Under the pieces are notes generated by a model that was given only the letters and a program-made list of their open reading frames with translations, was not told where the DNA came from and searched no databases. Positions 16,744-23,777 of a stretch of 64,000 bases of DNA are shown in pieces. Origin of the DNA: Deltaproteobacteria bacterium GWA2_38_16 (GTDB lineage Bacteria > Bdellovibrionota > JACOXK01 > 2-02-FULL-40-11); assembly GCA_001797335.1 (NCBI GenBank), contig MGPE01000006.1, forward strand, positions 62,001-126,000. The letters run 5' to 3'. Position numbers and translations under genes: made by a program. The stretch's first letter is position 1; the number at the start of each line of letters is the position of its first letter.

Positions 16744-17834
16744 TGACCTCTCATCGACATATCTCTCTTGATGCCTTACGGGGTCTAGTCGTCGTTTTGA
16801 TGGCCTTGGATCACGTTCAATTTTTTTGGTTTTCTTTTGGACTCCCTAACGATGGCCTTCATGGACTTATTCCCCAATATCTGTCTTCTTTTCATCAACT
16901 AACTCGATTTTTAAGTCATCTCTGTGCTCCTACTTTTCTTTTTTTAGCAGGCATGATGGTTGCTTGGAAAAAAGATCCAAAACATATTTTTATTCGAGGG
17001 ATAATCCTCATTTTCTTGCAATTTACATTGGAAAATATTGCCTGGTGGCCCAAAGGATATATTGAAAACAAAGGATATGCATATTTTGGAATTCTTTCAT
17101 GCTTAGGGGTTGGCATGTGCATGTTGGCGCTTTTGTCTTCTGTAAGGCCCCTATTTATATTTATCATAAGCATATTCATTTTCTTCCTCTCCCAGGCCAT
17201 AGTAAATCCAATGGTTCCTAATGCCCATCCCTTCTTACAGGGATTGGCCATCATTTTCTATGTACCCACATTAGAGAAATTTTATCCTATGACATCCTTA
17301 TTTACGGTTATCCCCTGGGTGGGATTTATGGGCATTGGATATTATATAGGCACAAAAACATTAAACCATCCTTTATACCTTTATAAAAAAACATTTGGGA
17401 TCGTGGGGCTTATACTTATTATCACCTCTAGCGTACTTCGTTATATGAATGGTTTTGGAAACACCCTTCACTGGTATGGAAGTCCTTTTGGATCAGATTT
17501 TTTTATTCTCTCCAAGTACCCACCCAGTCTTGTATTTAGTGGATTTATCCTGGGAATAATGTTTTTAATTTGGGCCCTTTTTATACACACTGAATCAAAA
17601 TTCAGCCGATGGAACCCTCTCGTTGTTTTTGGACAGGTGGCCTTATTCTTTTATCTCGTACATCTCTATCTTTATGGATTAGGGGCTTACATCGTAGGGC
17701 ACACTGTGGGGCTTACTCATCTCTCACACATCTGGGGTATTTGGTTTTTGGGACTTATCCCTCTTTATTTTCTCTGTGCTTTCTATAGAAATCTAAAAAC
17801 TACTTCTCCAACTACTTGGATAAGGTATATATAA
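16743..17834 (+). CDS. DUF1624/HGSNAT-like multi-pass membrane protein
   Basis: A 363-residue inner-membrane protein with about ten transmembrane helices. It opens with RHISLDALRGLVVVLMALDHVQFFW, the signature N-terminus of the heparan-alpha-glucosaminide N-acetyltransferase-like (DUF1624) family, related to membrane acyltransferases; the His in ALDH fits the proposed catalytic position. These proteins move acyl groups across the membrane onto an external acceptor. As last gene of the operon it may acylate the pathway product at or outside the membrane, which would pair logically with the deacylase upstream. Its 3' end overlaps the convergent lipoprotein gene by 23 bases. Confidence 0.75.
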   Translation: MTSHRHISLDALRGLVVVLMALDHVQFFWFSFGLPNDGLHGLIPQYLSSFHQLTRFLSHLCAPTFLFLAGMMVAWKKDPKHIFIRGIILIFLQFTLENIAWWPKGYIENKGYAYFGILSCLGVGMCMLALLSSVRPLFIFIISIFIFFLSQAIVNPMVPNAHPFLQGLAIIFYVPTLEKFYPMTSLFTVIPWVGFMGIGYYIGTKTLNHPLYLYKKTFGIVGLILIITSSVLRYMNGFGNTLHWYGSPFGSDFFILSKYPPSLVFSGFILGIMFLIWALFIHTESKFSRWNPLVVFGQVALFFYLVHLYLYGLGAYIVGHTVGLTHLSHIWGIWFLGLIPLYFLCAFYRNLKTTSPTTWIRYI

Positions 17835-18633
17835 AAGTAAATTTACCACGATCGGTCTCAATTTCTTTTTCAAAATCTTGACCATAGTCGGCATCTTTAA
17901 TCGTTGCTAAATCAATTGTTCCCACCAAAAGATTTTCTGATGGATAGGTAATATAAATCTCATATGTCTGCCCTAAGGGAATAGAATTAAAAGAAGTCGC
18001 TACGGTATGCAAATCATCACTATAAGGAAAATAAGAACTCCCTACAGCAATAGCAGTATCTTCTCCCTCTGCTCTTATTTCAGCGCCGCTATTTCCTTCT
18101 GCAGTAAAGTCTTGAAAAACCACCATTGCTTCTATATTCACTTTTGGAGCATTGGGATCAATTTCTATCATTGCCGCAGTGGGAGGCTCGGTTCGATTAT
18201 CCATCATAATAAGAACATCATTTTTAACTCCTGTTAAATCAATCGTTCCTACTTTTTCTGATAAACTTTGAGCCCCACCTGTTACATAAATGTCATATCG
18301 TTTTCCAGATTCCATATCATTAAACTTCATAAGCACCTTGGATTCATCTGGATAACTATTGGCATATCCATGCGTCACTTCTTCACTCCCTTCTTCAGCA
18401 ATTTTAGAACCATTAATAGCATCTATTCGGATATTAAAATTATCTGGAAGATAGAGTTTCATCTTTATATTAATAATTTGGGGGCTTGAGCTTGAAGAAC
18501 TATCGACAATTTGAGTGGAATTGGTTTGAGTATTAGAACTTGTAGTCCCACCACTCCCTCCTCCGCCGCCACCTCCACCACCACAGGCACTTAATAACAG
18601 TAGGGAAATAATCAGAACTTTTTTGAGATCCAC
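17812..18633 (-). CDS. Poly-Gly lipoprotein with two tandem domains
   Basis: A predicted lipoprotein of about 273 residues. The GTG start is chosen for its GAGGAGG site eight bases upstream. The signal sequence ends in lipobox LLSAC, followed by a run of nine glycines and a Ser/Thr-rich linker. The rest consists of two similar units of about 90 residues, each ending with a YDIYVTGG/YEIYITYP strand and the motif VGTIDL. I do not recognise the family. The linker and repeats suggest a surface- or periplasm-exposed beta protein. It may be transcribed alone. Confidence 0.65.
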   Translation of the reverse strand: MDLKKVLIISLLLLSACGGGGGGGGGSGGTTSSNTQTNSTQIVDSSSSSSPQIINIKMKLYLPDNFNIRIDAINGSKIAEEGSEEVTHGYANSYPDESKVLMKFNDMESGKRYDIYVTGGAQSLSEKVGTIDLTGVKNDVLIMMDNRTEPPTAAMIEIDPNAPKVNIEAMVVFQDFTAEGNSGAEIRAEGEDTAIAVGSSYFPYSDDLHTVATSFNSIPLGQTYEIYITYPSENLLVGTIDLATIKDADYGQDFEKEIETDRGKFTFIYTLSK

Positions 18634-18703
18634 AAACGTTCCTCCTCTGATTTTAATCAAATCTTAATATTTTACTTTGTCTCTTATCTTTAATTTTATA
18701 AGC

Positions 18704-20071
18704 CTATCCCCAAAATGTCAAAATCACTCCCTTTAAACATAAAAAAATTAAAAGAAGTGAAAGAAAAGATATCCCATACTTGAGAGCCCGGGTAAAAACA
18801 GTAGGTTTATCCGTATAGTCAGAAATCACATAGTGCATATCGAGTTCTAAGAGAGGATTTAAATTAATTAACCCAATCACGTAGGAACACAGCGCCACTA
18901 TCCAACAATTTACACAACCAGTTATCCCTCCTATCCATGCAAAAACGGCTGAAAACACAAAGTGGCTATAAGGACCTGAGAGAGACACCACCATTCTGGG
19001 CCATTTGGGTAAAAGCCACATATCTGATGTATCGACAAACACCATGGGACTTATCCAATGCCACCCAAACCCCATGCCATACACTTTTCGACCATAGCTT
19101 TTGGTTGCAAAAGCATGCGCCATCTCGTGGATCAAAAATGAAAGCAGCACTCCCCCAAAAACGATGGGAAGGGAAAAAGACGCATTTTCTTTTAGAAGAT
19201 CCATCATAGATTTCCAGCGCAGAATAAATATCCCTATCCCACTGATTGAAAACAAGGTTAAGACCACAAACGCTTTCGTCGTAAAAAAAATCTTAAAACC
19301 AGAATTATAAATTTTAGTGAGTATAGGGTCCACATTTTTAAAAATAACCGTTGCCGTAAGACATCTTTTAATCCCTAGCATTATTTTTTGAAGCCAGCTC
19401 ATTCGAAAAGCAATGGCTGTTACATCTTTTTTTAAAAACCGCTTCTTTAAAAAACCTTTCGCTTCTAGCCCAGCGATAACATCGGCAATTTGATGGGGGG
19501 CAAAGGTCTTAAATTTAGCCAGATATTCTAAAGTTAAATCTTTCAAATGATGTTTTCCGTCTAAAAGTTGCCAAATAAACCATCCTTCAGAAGACAGTCG
19601 ATAGTAGGCCTGTGTCAGGGGATTTTTTAAAATCGTCATCGTACGTCCCTCTTCTAGATATTGCTCTACATCGACATTGGAGAGTCTCTTGGGGCGACTT
19701 CTTAGAGTGAGTAATTCGATAATCTGACTTGAAATTGTGTTATCAAAACCCAATAATTCTAATAACTCTTTGCGCTTTAAAATAATAACGGTGGATTTTT
19801 CCACTGTTTTTACAGAGGCATTCCGAGGGGCACCGGTTAAGAGAGCCGCTTCTCCAAACACACTTCCGGGACCGAGCGTTGCCAATACTCTATCGTTTGA
19901 AACTTCGCGAAGGATAACTTCAACACTTCCACTTAAAAGAACATAGCACACATCTCCCCGCTCATTTTGCCGGATAATTTCAATATGGGCAGGAAATGTT
20001 TTTTGTTCAAGTCGCTCTAAAAAAGAGTGAGAGGCCTGCTTTAAAATCTCAGGAAGAGGAGAAAGAATCAC
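18704..20071 (-). CDS. cNMP-binding / PqqD-like / M50 protease fusion
   Basis: A 455-residue three-domain protein. Residues about 10-110 are a cyclic-nucleotide-binding domain (GDVCYVLLSGSVEVI, GSVFGEAALLTGAPRNASV). About 145-212 resembles PqqD (TILKNPLTQAYYRLSSEG, then a helical wing). From about 230 comes a membrane-embedded M50 site-2 protease with zinc motif HEMAH (316-320) and NLNPLLELD (third ligand D412). The GTG start overlaps the stop of the 66-residue NHLP-like gene (GTGA), so the two are coupled. A plausible reading is that the PqqD domain recruits the small protein, the metalloprotease cleaves it at the membrane, and a nucleotide controls the process. Arrangement and domains are visible; the pathway is inference. 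Confidence 0.8.
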   Translation of the reverse strand: MILSPLPEILKQASHSFLERLEQKTFPAHIEIIRQNERGDVCYVLLSGSVEVILREVSNDRVLATLGPGSVFGEAALLTGAPRNASVKTVEKSTVIILKRKELLELLGFDNTISSQIIELLTLRSRPKRLSNVDVEQYLEEGRTMTILKNPLTQAYYRLSSEGWFIWQLLDGKHHLKDLTLEYLAKFKTFAPHQIADVIAGLEAKGFLKKRFLKKDVTAIAFRMSWLQKIMLGIKRCLTATVIFKNVDPILTKIYNSGFKIFFTTKAFVVLTLFSISGIGIFILRWKSMMDLLKENASFSLPIVFGGVLLSFLIHEMAHAFATKSYGRKVYGMGFGWHWISPMVFVDTSDMWLLPKWPRMVVSLSGPYSHFVFSAVFAWIGGITGCVNCWIVALCSYVIGLINLNPLLELDMHYVISDYTDKPTVFTRALKYGISFLSLLLIFLCLKGVILTFWG

Positions 20072-20268
20072 GCGCCTTTATTAATACGTGATTTTAACTC
20101 TTCATCGGATAAGGACCAATCAACGTGATTTAATAAATCCATTTCTTCTTTGGTAAGCCGAATGCCGCTCGTTTGAACAGCACTCTTTGGATCTTTTCGA
20201 ATCAGCTCTCTAAATTTTTTGTCATTAATCCATTTATCAATCAATTTCCCCACTTCTTGCATACCCAT
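20068..20268 (-). CDS. NHLP-clan-like 66-residue peptide, copy 1
   Basis: A small acidic/basic helical protein without cysteines. Its pattern (KLIDKWINDKKFRELIRKDP, then LTKEEMDLLNHVDW and SDEELKSRI) matches the nitrile-hydratase-alpha/Os1348-type NHLP leader family: a short helix, an F-x-x-L-x-x-DP turn and an LT-x-E-E helix. In that clan such domains are leader peptides of RiPPs. Here no extended core follows; the chain stops 14 residues after the last leader motif. The RBS AAAGGAG is well placed and translation is coupled to the PqqD-M50 gene. It could alternatively be a regulatory subunit or anti-toxin-like partner of the protease. Confidence 0.7.
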   Translation of the reverse strand: MGMQEVGKLIDKWINDKKFRELIRKDPKSAVQTSGIRLTKEEMDLLNHVDWSLSDEELKSRINKGA

Positions 20269-20286
20269 ATGTTTTCTCCTTTTGTT

Positions 20287-20312
20287 GTCATTCCCGCCAA
20301 GAGCGGGAATCT
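20287..20312 (+). repeat. REP-like palindrome in the NHLP copy 1 leader
   Basis: Inverted repeat ATTCCCGC-CAAGA-GCGGGAAT, of the widespread REP-like type. It sits between the promoter and RBS of NHLP copy 1; the homologous leader of copy 2 lacks it, so it was inserted after (or lost since) the cassette duplication. Confidence 0.75.
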
Positions 20313-20338
20313 ATGTTGAATGATGACACTTAAAAAGC

Positions 20339-20368
20339 AGAATACTTAATTGAACCTATCTTTTTCAA
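20339..20368 (-). promoter_or_regulatory. Promoter of NHLP copy 1 / M50 cassette
   Basis: TTGAAA-N18-TATTCT on the minus strand. The same hexamers and spacing occur at the second NHLP copy although the spacer bases differ, which supports a real promoter kept under selection. Confidence 0.6.
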
Positions 20369-20432
20369 TACATTTTTCGCCTCGCCTTCCCCCAGTTTTA
20401 AGGATTATGAAATGCAATCTTTTTACTAAAAT

Positions 20433-21794
20433 CTAAATATTTTTGAGAATTTCTCTCCATCGAAAAATCAAATAAAACGGAATAGAAAGAAGTCGATATT
20501 GTAACTTTGTGCCGGTTGGCAACGTTACCAGATGACTTTCAACTTTAAGCGCCGCTTGGTTATAAAAACGAACTCCAATAGTGTAAGAGCTCCTTGAAAG
20601 AAATTGGTGAAGCGATTTAAGCGAACCATGGCTACCTGATTTAACCTCGATGGGAATAAGTTCATTTTCAAAGGGAACCAAAAAATCAAGCTCTGAAGAA
20701 CTCCCCTTTTCTTCACGAATCCAAAAAAATAATGTATTACGATTATAAAAATCACATGCCAATAATTCCTGCCCCACAAATGTTTCTAATAATCCCCCTT
20801 GATAAAAGGGATCAATAAGCTGCGCATGAATTTGCTTTTGAGCTATATGAAGAGATTCTGTACAAAGTCCTACATCAAGAAAAATTGCTTTTGGTGCTGC
20901 TTTTGGTTTTCTAACCAGCGGAGGTTGTGTTTGTGTAGTTGGAAAAATTCTTTCTACAAGCATGGCCTCATGCAAAATATCAAATGCTCTTGAAATCTCT
21001 TTTGAACGAACTTCAGATCCTGCTAGTTTTGAATATGTAATCCTTTTCCCAATTTCAAAGGGAACTCGATCCCAAACCAATTTCAGGTGCTCAGTCTCTG
21101 CCCCCTTCGAATATTTTGCGAAATCTTCTTTAAATGAGGAGACCAATATTTCATGGCATTGTTTCACAGTAATAAAACTTCCATTTTTTATATATTCATT
21201 GACAGCCTCCGGCATCCCACCCACAACCATATAATCCGAAAGTAAGCCTACAAGCTTATCATGCACAGGTCGGGGCAAGGAGCTTCCAATCTTAAGCTCC
21301 ATTAATGATTGAAGAAGAATCTCTTCACCATTCACTAATAAAAACTCGTCAAAAGTAAGTGGGTATAAATAAAGAAACTCTACTCTTCCCACAGGAAAGG
21401 ACCAACCTTCACTTCTCATACGCACTTCCAAAAGTGAACCAGCACCAATCACATGAAGATTGGGTAATTCTTCATAAAAATAACGCAGTAATTTTATGGC
21501 AACTTCAGAATTTTGGATCTCATCCAGGAAGAGAAGGGTTTTTTTCGGAATAACCCTCTTATTTGAAACTCCTTCAATGCTTTTGACAACTTCTTTTATA
21601 TCTTGAACCTCAGAAAATATTTTTCGGTTGGCGTCCTTTTCTAGATTTAACTCAATAAAATTTTCAAATTGACGCCCAAGATTTCTGACCAGTGTTGTCT
21701 TGCCTGTTTGTCTAGCCCCACGGAAGATAAGAGGTTTTCGAATTTCTTTGTTTTTCCACTTTTGTAGTTCTTGATCAGATTTTCTTACAAACAT
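20433..21794 (-). CDS. DUF4143 AAA ATPase with PD-(D/E)XK-like tail (1)
   Basis: A 453-residue ATPase of the AAA_14/DUF4143 family. Walker A is GARQTGKT (about 26-33), Walker B LLFLDEIQN (about 88-96), then a sensor region GAGSLLEVRM, a DUF4143 winged-helix middle and a C-terminal restriction-like core with SELDFLVPF and IPIEVKSG. The family is common and scattered in bacteria and archaea but has no settled function; a role in defence or selfish DNA has been considered because of the nuclease-like end. The gene lies between two copies of the NHLP cassette. Its promoter places the transcript start at the ATG (leaderless) and includes a repeated palindrome. Confidence 0.85.
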   Translation of the reverse strand: MFVRKSDQELQKWKNKEIRKPLIFRGARQTGKTTLVRNLGRQFENFIELNLEKDANRKIFSEVQDIKEVVKSIEGVSNKRVIPKKTLLFLDEIQNSEVAIKLLRYFYEELPNLHVIGAGSLLEVRMRSEGWSFPVGRVEFLYLYPLTFDEFLLVNGEEILLQSLMELKIGSSLPRPVHDKLVGLLSDYMVVGGMPEAVNEYIKNGSFITVKQCHEILVSSFKEDFAKYSKGAETEHLKLVWDRVPFEIGKRITYSKLAGSEVRSKEISRAFDILHEAMLVERIFPTTQTQPPLVRKPKAAPKAIFLDVGLCTESLHIAQKQIHAQLIDPFYQGGLLETFVGQELLACDFYNRNTLFFWIREEKGSSSELDFLVPFENELIPIEVKSGSHGSLKSLHQFLSRSSYTIGVRFYNQAALKVESHLVTLPTGTKLQYRLLSIPFYLIFRWREILKNI

Positions 21795-21800
21795 AAGTAA

Positions 21801-21859
21801 ATTATATCTAAAGAATAGGTTCTTTACAACATAAAAATATATAAAGAATAGGTTCTTTT
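21801..21859 (-). promoter_or_regulatory. Leaderless promoter with duplicated palindromic operator
   Basis: TTGTAA-N17-TATAAT on the minus strand, with the -10 ending six bases before the ATG. The 18-base palindrome TAAAGAATAGGTTCTTTA (7-base arms around TAGG) occurs perfectly twice, at 21809-21826 inside the -35/-10 spacer and at 21842-21859, with 33 bases between equivalent positions (about three helical turns). This looks like a dimeric repressor site. Confidence 0.6.
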
Positions 21860-21863
21860 AAGC

Positions 21864-21933
21864 GCCTATCCCCAAAATGTCAAAAAGAGTGAGAGGCCTG
21901 CTTTAAAATCTCAGGAAGAGGGGGAGCAATCAC
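21864..21933 (-). pseudogene. Remnant of a second cNMP/PqqD/M50 gene
   Basis: Only the two ends of a duplicated protease gene remain. The start side encodes VIAPPLPEILKQASHSF and then hits a stop; it matches the first 17 codons of the intact gene apart from two substitutions. This is joined directly to the last 20 or so bases of the intact gene (matching 18702-18723). The junction lies in an AAAA run shared by both ends. About 1.3 kb has therefore been lost in a single deletion. Confidence 0.8.
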
Positions 21934-22130
21934 ATACCTTTATTAATACGTGATTTTAATTCTTCATCAGAAAGAGTCCAATCGACATGACTTAACAAAT
22001 CCCATTCTTCTTTGGTCAACTTAATCTCACTATTTTGAACTGCATTTTTAGGATCTTTTCGAATGAGTTCTCTAAATTTTTTGTCATTAATCCATTTATC
22101 GATCAATTTTCCTACTTCTTGCATCCCCAT
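21930..22130 (-). CDS. NHLP-clan-like 66-residue peptide, copy 2
   Basis: Same length as copy 1, with identical residues 1-28 and eight substitutions overall (S29N, T33N, G35E, R37K, M43W, N47S, S52T, A66M). The RBS AAGGAGA is seven bases before the ATG and the promoter hexamers are conserved, so the gene should be expressed. Its own coupled protease gene has been reduced to a stub, so the product would have to be handled by the intact copy. The stop still overlaps the GTG of the stub. Substitutions cluster in the second half, as expected if the N-terminus is a recognition element. Confidence 0.7.
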   Translation of the reverse strand: MGMQEVGKLIDKWINDKKFRELIRKDPKNAVQNSEIKLTKEEWDLLSHVDWTLSDEELKSRINKGM

Positions 22131-22168
22131 AAAACATCTCTCCTTTTTCTAAACTACATTTAAAAAAG

Positions 22169-22198
22169 AGAATACCTAAAATGAGTTCTATCTTTCAA
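22169..22198 (-). promoter_or_regulatory. Promoter of NHLP copy 2
   Basis: TTGAAA-N18-TATTCT on the minus strand, with the same hexamers and spacing as for copy 1 inside an otherwise diverged leader. Confidence 0.6.
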
Positions 22199-22245
22199 TA
22201 CATTTTTCGAAGTTGTTGGACGAGTAGCGCAGTTACTGATGGCTT

Positions 22246-23670
22246 TTAAAAAACATGTGCCAAATCATTTAACCTAAATTGATGTTCCTGTCTTTCAAAA
22301 TATGCTTTTAATTTCTCTTTCCACCCATCCATAAATGTATTGGCAGGCTCCTGAAATTGATTATTCAAAGAAAACTGAGGAGAAGAAAGTGCGTGTACCC
22401 ATCGTTTTCCCTCGGAAGCAGCGTTAAATTCACCTAACTGGTCAGGCCTAAGCTTAGAAAGGTAATCCTGGTCTGACACCGTTATGTCCGGCTCTACTCC
22501 CTGTAACTGAATGGGAATTCCTTTTGGAGAAAATAAATACAGCGTTGATAATGTTAAATAAGACTTATTTATACTTTCTTCTGTATCATCAAAGGTCAGC
22601 TTAACCGTTCTTTGTGCGGTTCCTTTTCCAAAAGTTTTTTCTCCAATCACTATAGCCGAATGATTTTCCTTCATGGCTGCGGAAAACATTTCAGCCGAAG
22701 AAGCAGAATAACGACTCACGAGCATCATAACGGGAATCTCTTCAATACGAGAAAGCTCATTTCCACTCCTAGCTTCCCGACGATAGTCCAACCAGCCATT
22801 TCCACTTTTTTCCCGCATTAAAAGCGTACCTCCCCTTTTTAAGAAAAGATCAGCCAACGCCGCTACCTGGAAAGCATCTCCCCCTGTACTTCTTCTTAAA
22901 TCAATCACCAGTGCCAAAATCTTTTTTTCTTTTGAAAATTGCTGATACAGATCTTTAAATTGTTGTGCCGTGGAAGGAGAACTTCCACTGGCTTCTACAA
23001 ATTTAATAATTTCAATATGAAGTACAGCCGTATCTGAAACCCAGCTAGCAACCATATTTTCCTCCGGCAGCATATAAAAAGGATTTCCAGAGGAAAAAAA
23101 GGTAACATTATCATCTTGATCTCTTCTCAACATCCCACCCAATCCACTCTTCAAATATCCTTGCTCCAAACTCTCTAGAACAAAGGAATGAGGATCGAGA
23201 CTAGTCACAAAATATCGAAAAATACCTTTAAAGAGTAAATCTTTTGACACTGAGAGTTCTTGAGCCGTGCTTTGAACTGCAGAACAAAATTGACTCATCT
23301 CGGAAAATTCAAAAAGAATATTTTCAGTTCTAAAATTTTGATACTGAATTTCATATGGAGGTATTTTATTCACACTTTCTATAAAATAAGGTGTTGGGAT
23401 TCTCCCTTTTACCATAATTTTTTGCATGGCCGATTTTAAAAGAGAAACCGTACGCGTAGAATCTAAGGCCACCACATGGTATTTTTGGACAAATTCAATA
23501 AGTTTTAACGTGCTCTCACACCCTGCATTTGGAAAAGATAAGGTAGTATTTTGAATAATATCCCCATCTTCTGAAGAGATGGAAGAAGATCCCTGTGGAG
23601 CACAGGAAAGTATAAACACTAGCCCTGCAAATATCCCAATACTAAAAAGAAATCCCCTGATCCCCCTCAT
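22246..23670 (-). CDS. S41 (Ctp/Tsp-like) peptidase lipoprotein
   Basis: A serine protease of the tail-specific family, predicted lipoprotein (signal ends FILSCAPQ). The catalytic Ser lies in SRYSASSAEMFSAAM and the Lys in IGEKTFGKGTAQ, about 25 residues later; VIDLRRSTGGDAFQVA precedes them as in S41 enzymes. A clear PDZ domain is not visible: only the GLGGMLRRD stub remains before the protease core, so substrate selection probably differs from Prc. Several ATGs are possible; the one behind GAGAGGGG is chosen, the longest form being nine codons longer. It stands alone between the NHLP region and comEC. Confidence 0.8.
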   Translation of the reverse strand: MRGIRGFLFSIGIFAGLVFILSCAPQGSSSISSEDGDIIQNTTLSFPNAGCESTLKLIEFVQKYHVVALDSTRTVSLLKSAMQKIMVKGRIPTPYFIESVNKIPPYEIQYQNFRTENILFEFSEMSQFCSAVQSTAQELSVSKDLLFKGIFRYFVTSLDPHSFVLESLEQGYLKSGLGGMLRRDQDDNVTFFSSGNPFYMLPEENMVASWVSDTAVLHIEIIKFVEASGSSPSTAQQFKDLYQQFSKEKKILALVIDLRRSTGGDAFQVAALADLFLKRGGTLLMREKSGNGWLDYRREARSGNELSRIEEIPVMMLVSRYSASSAEMFSAAMKENHSAIVIGEKTFGKGTAQRTVKLTFDDTEESINKSYLTLSTLYLFSPKGIPIQLQGVEPDITVSDQDYLSKLRPDQLGEFNAASEGKRWVHALSSPQFSLNNQFQEPANTFMDGWKEKLKAYFERQEHQFRLNDLAHVF

Positions 23671-23777
23671 GACCCCTCTCATGTAGAGAGAAGGCATTTT
23701 GCAAGATCGATACCATAAAAATATACAATGATTTCAGCTAGTTAAATAAAAAATGGGTGTTAATTGAATAAACAGGG

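Noticed and set aside
20433-21794. DUF4143 ATPase as transposase of an insertion sequence between the NHLP copies
   Set aside because: It has AAA and restriction-like motifs but no terminal inverted repeats or target duplication directly flanking it; the flanking homology is the duplicated cassette itself.
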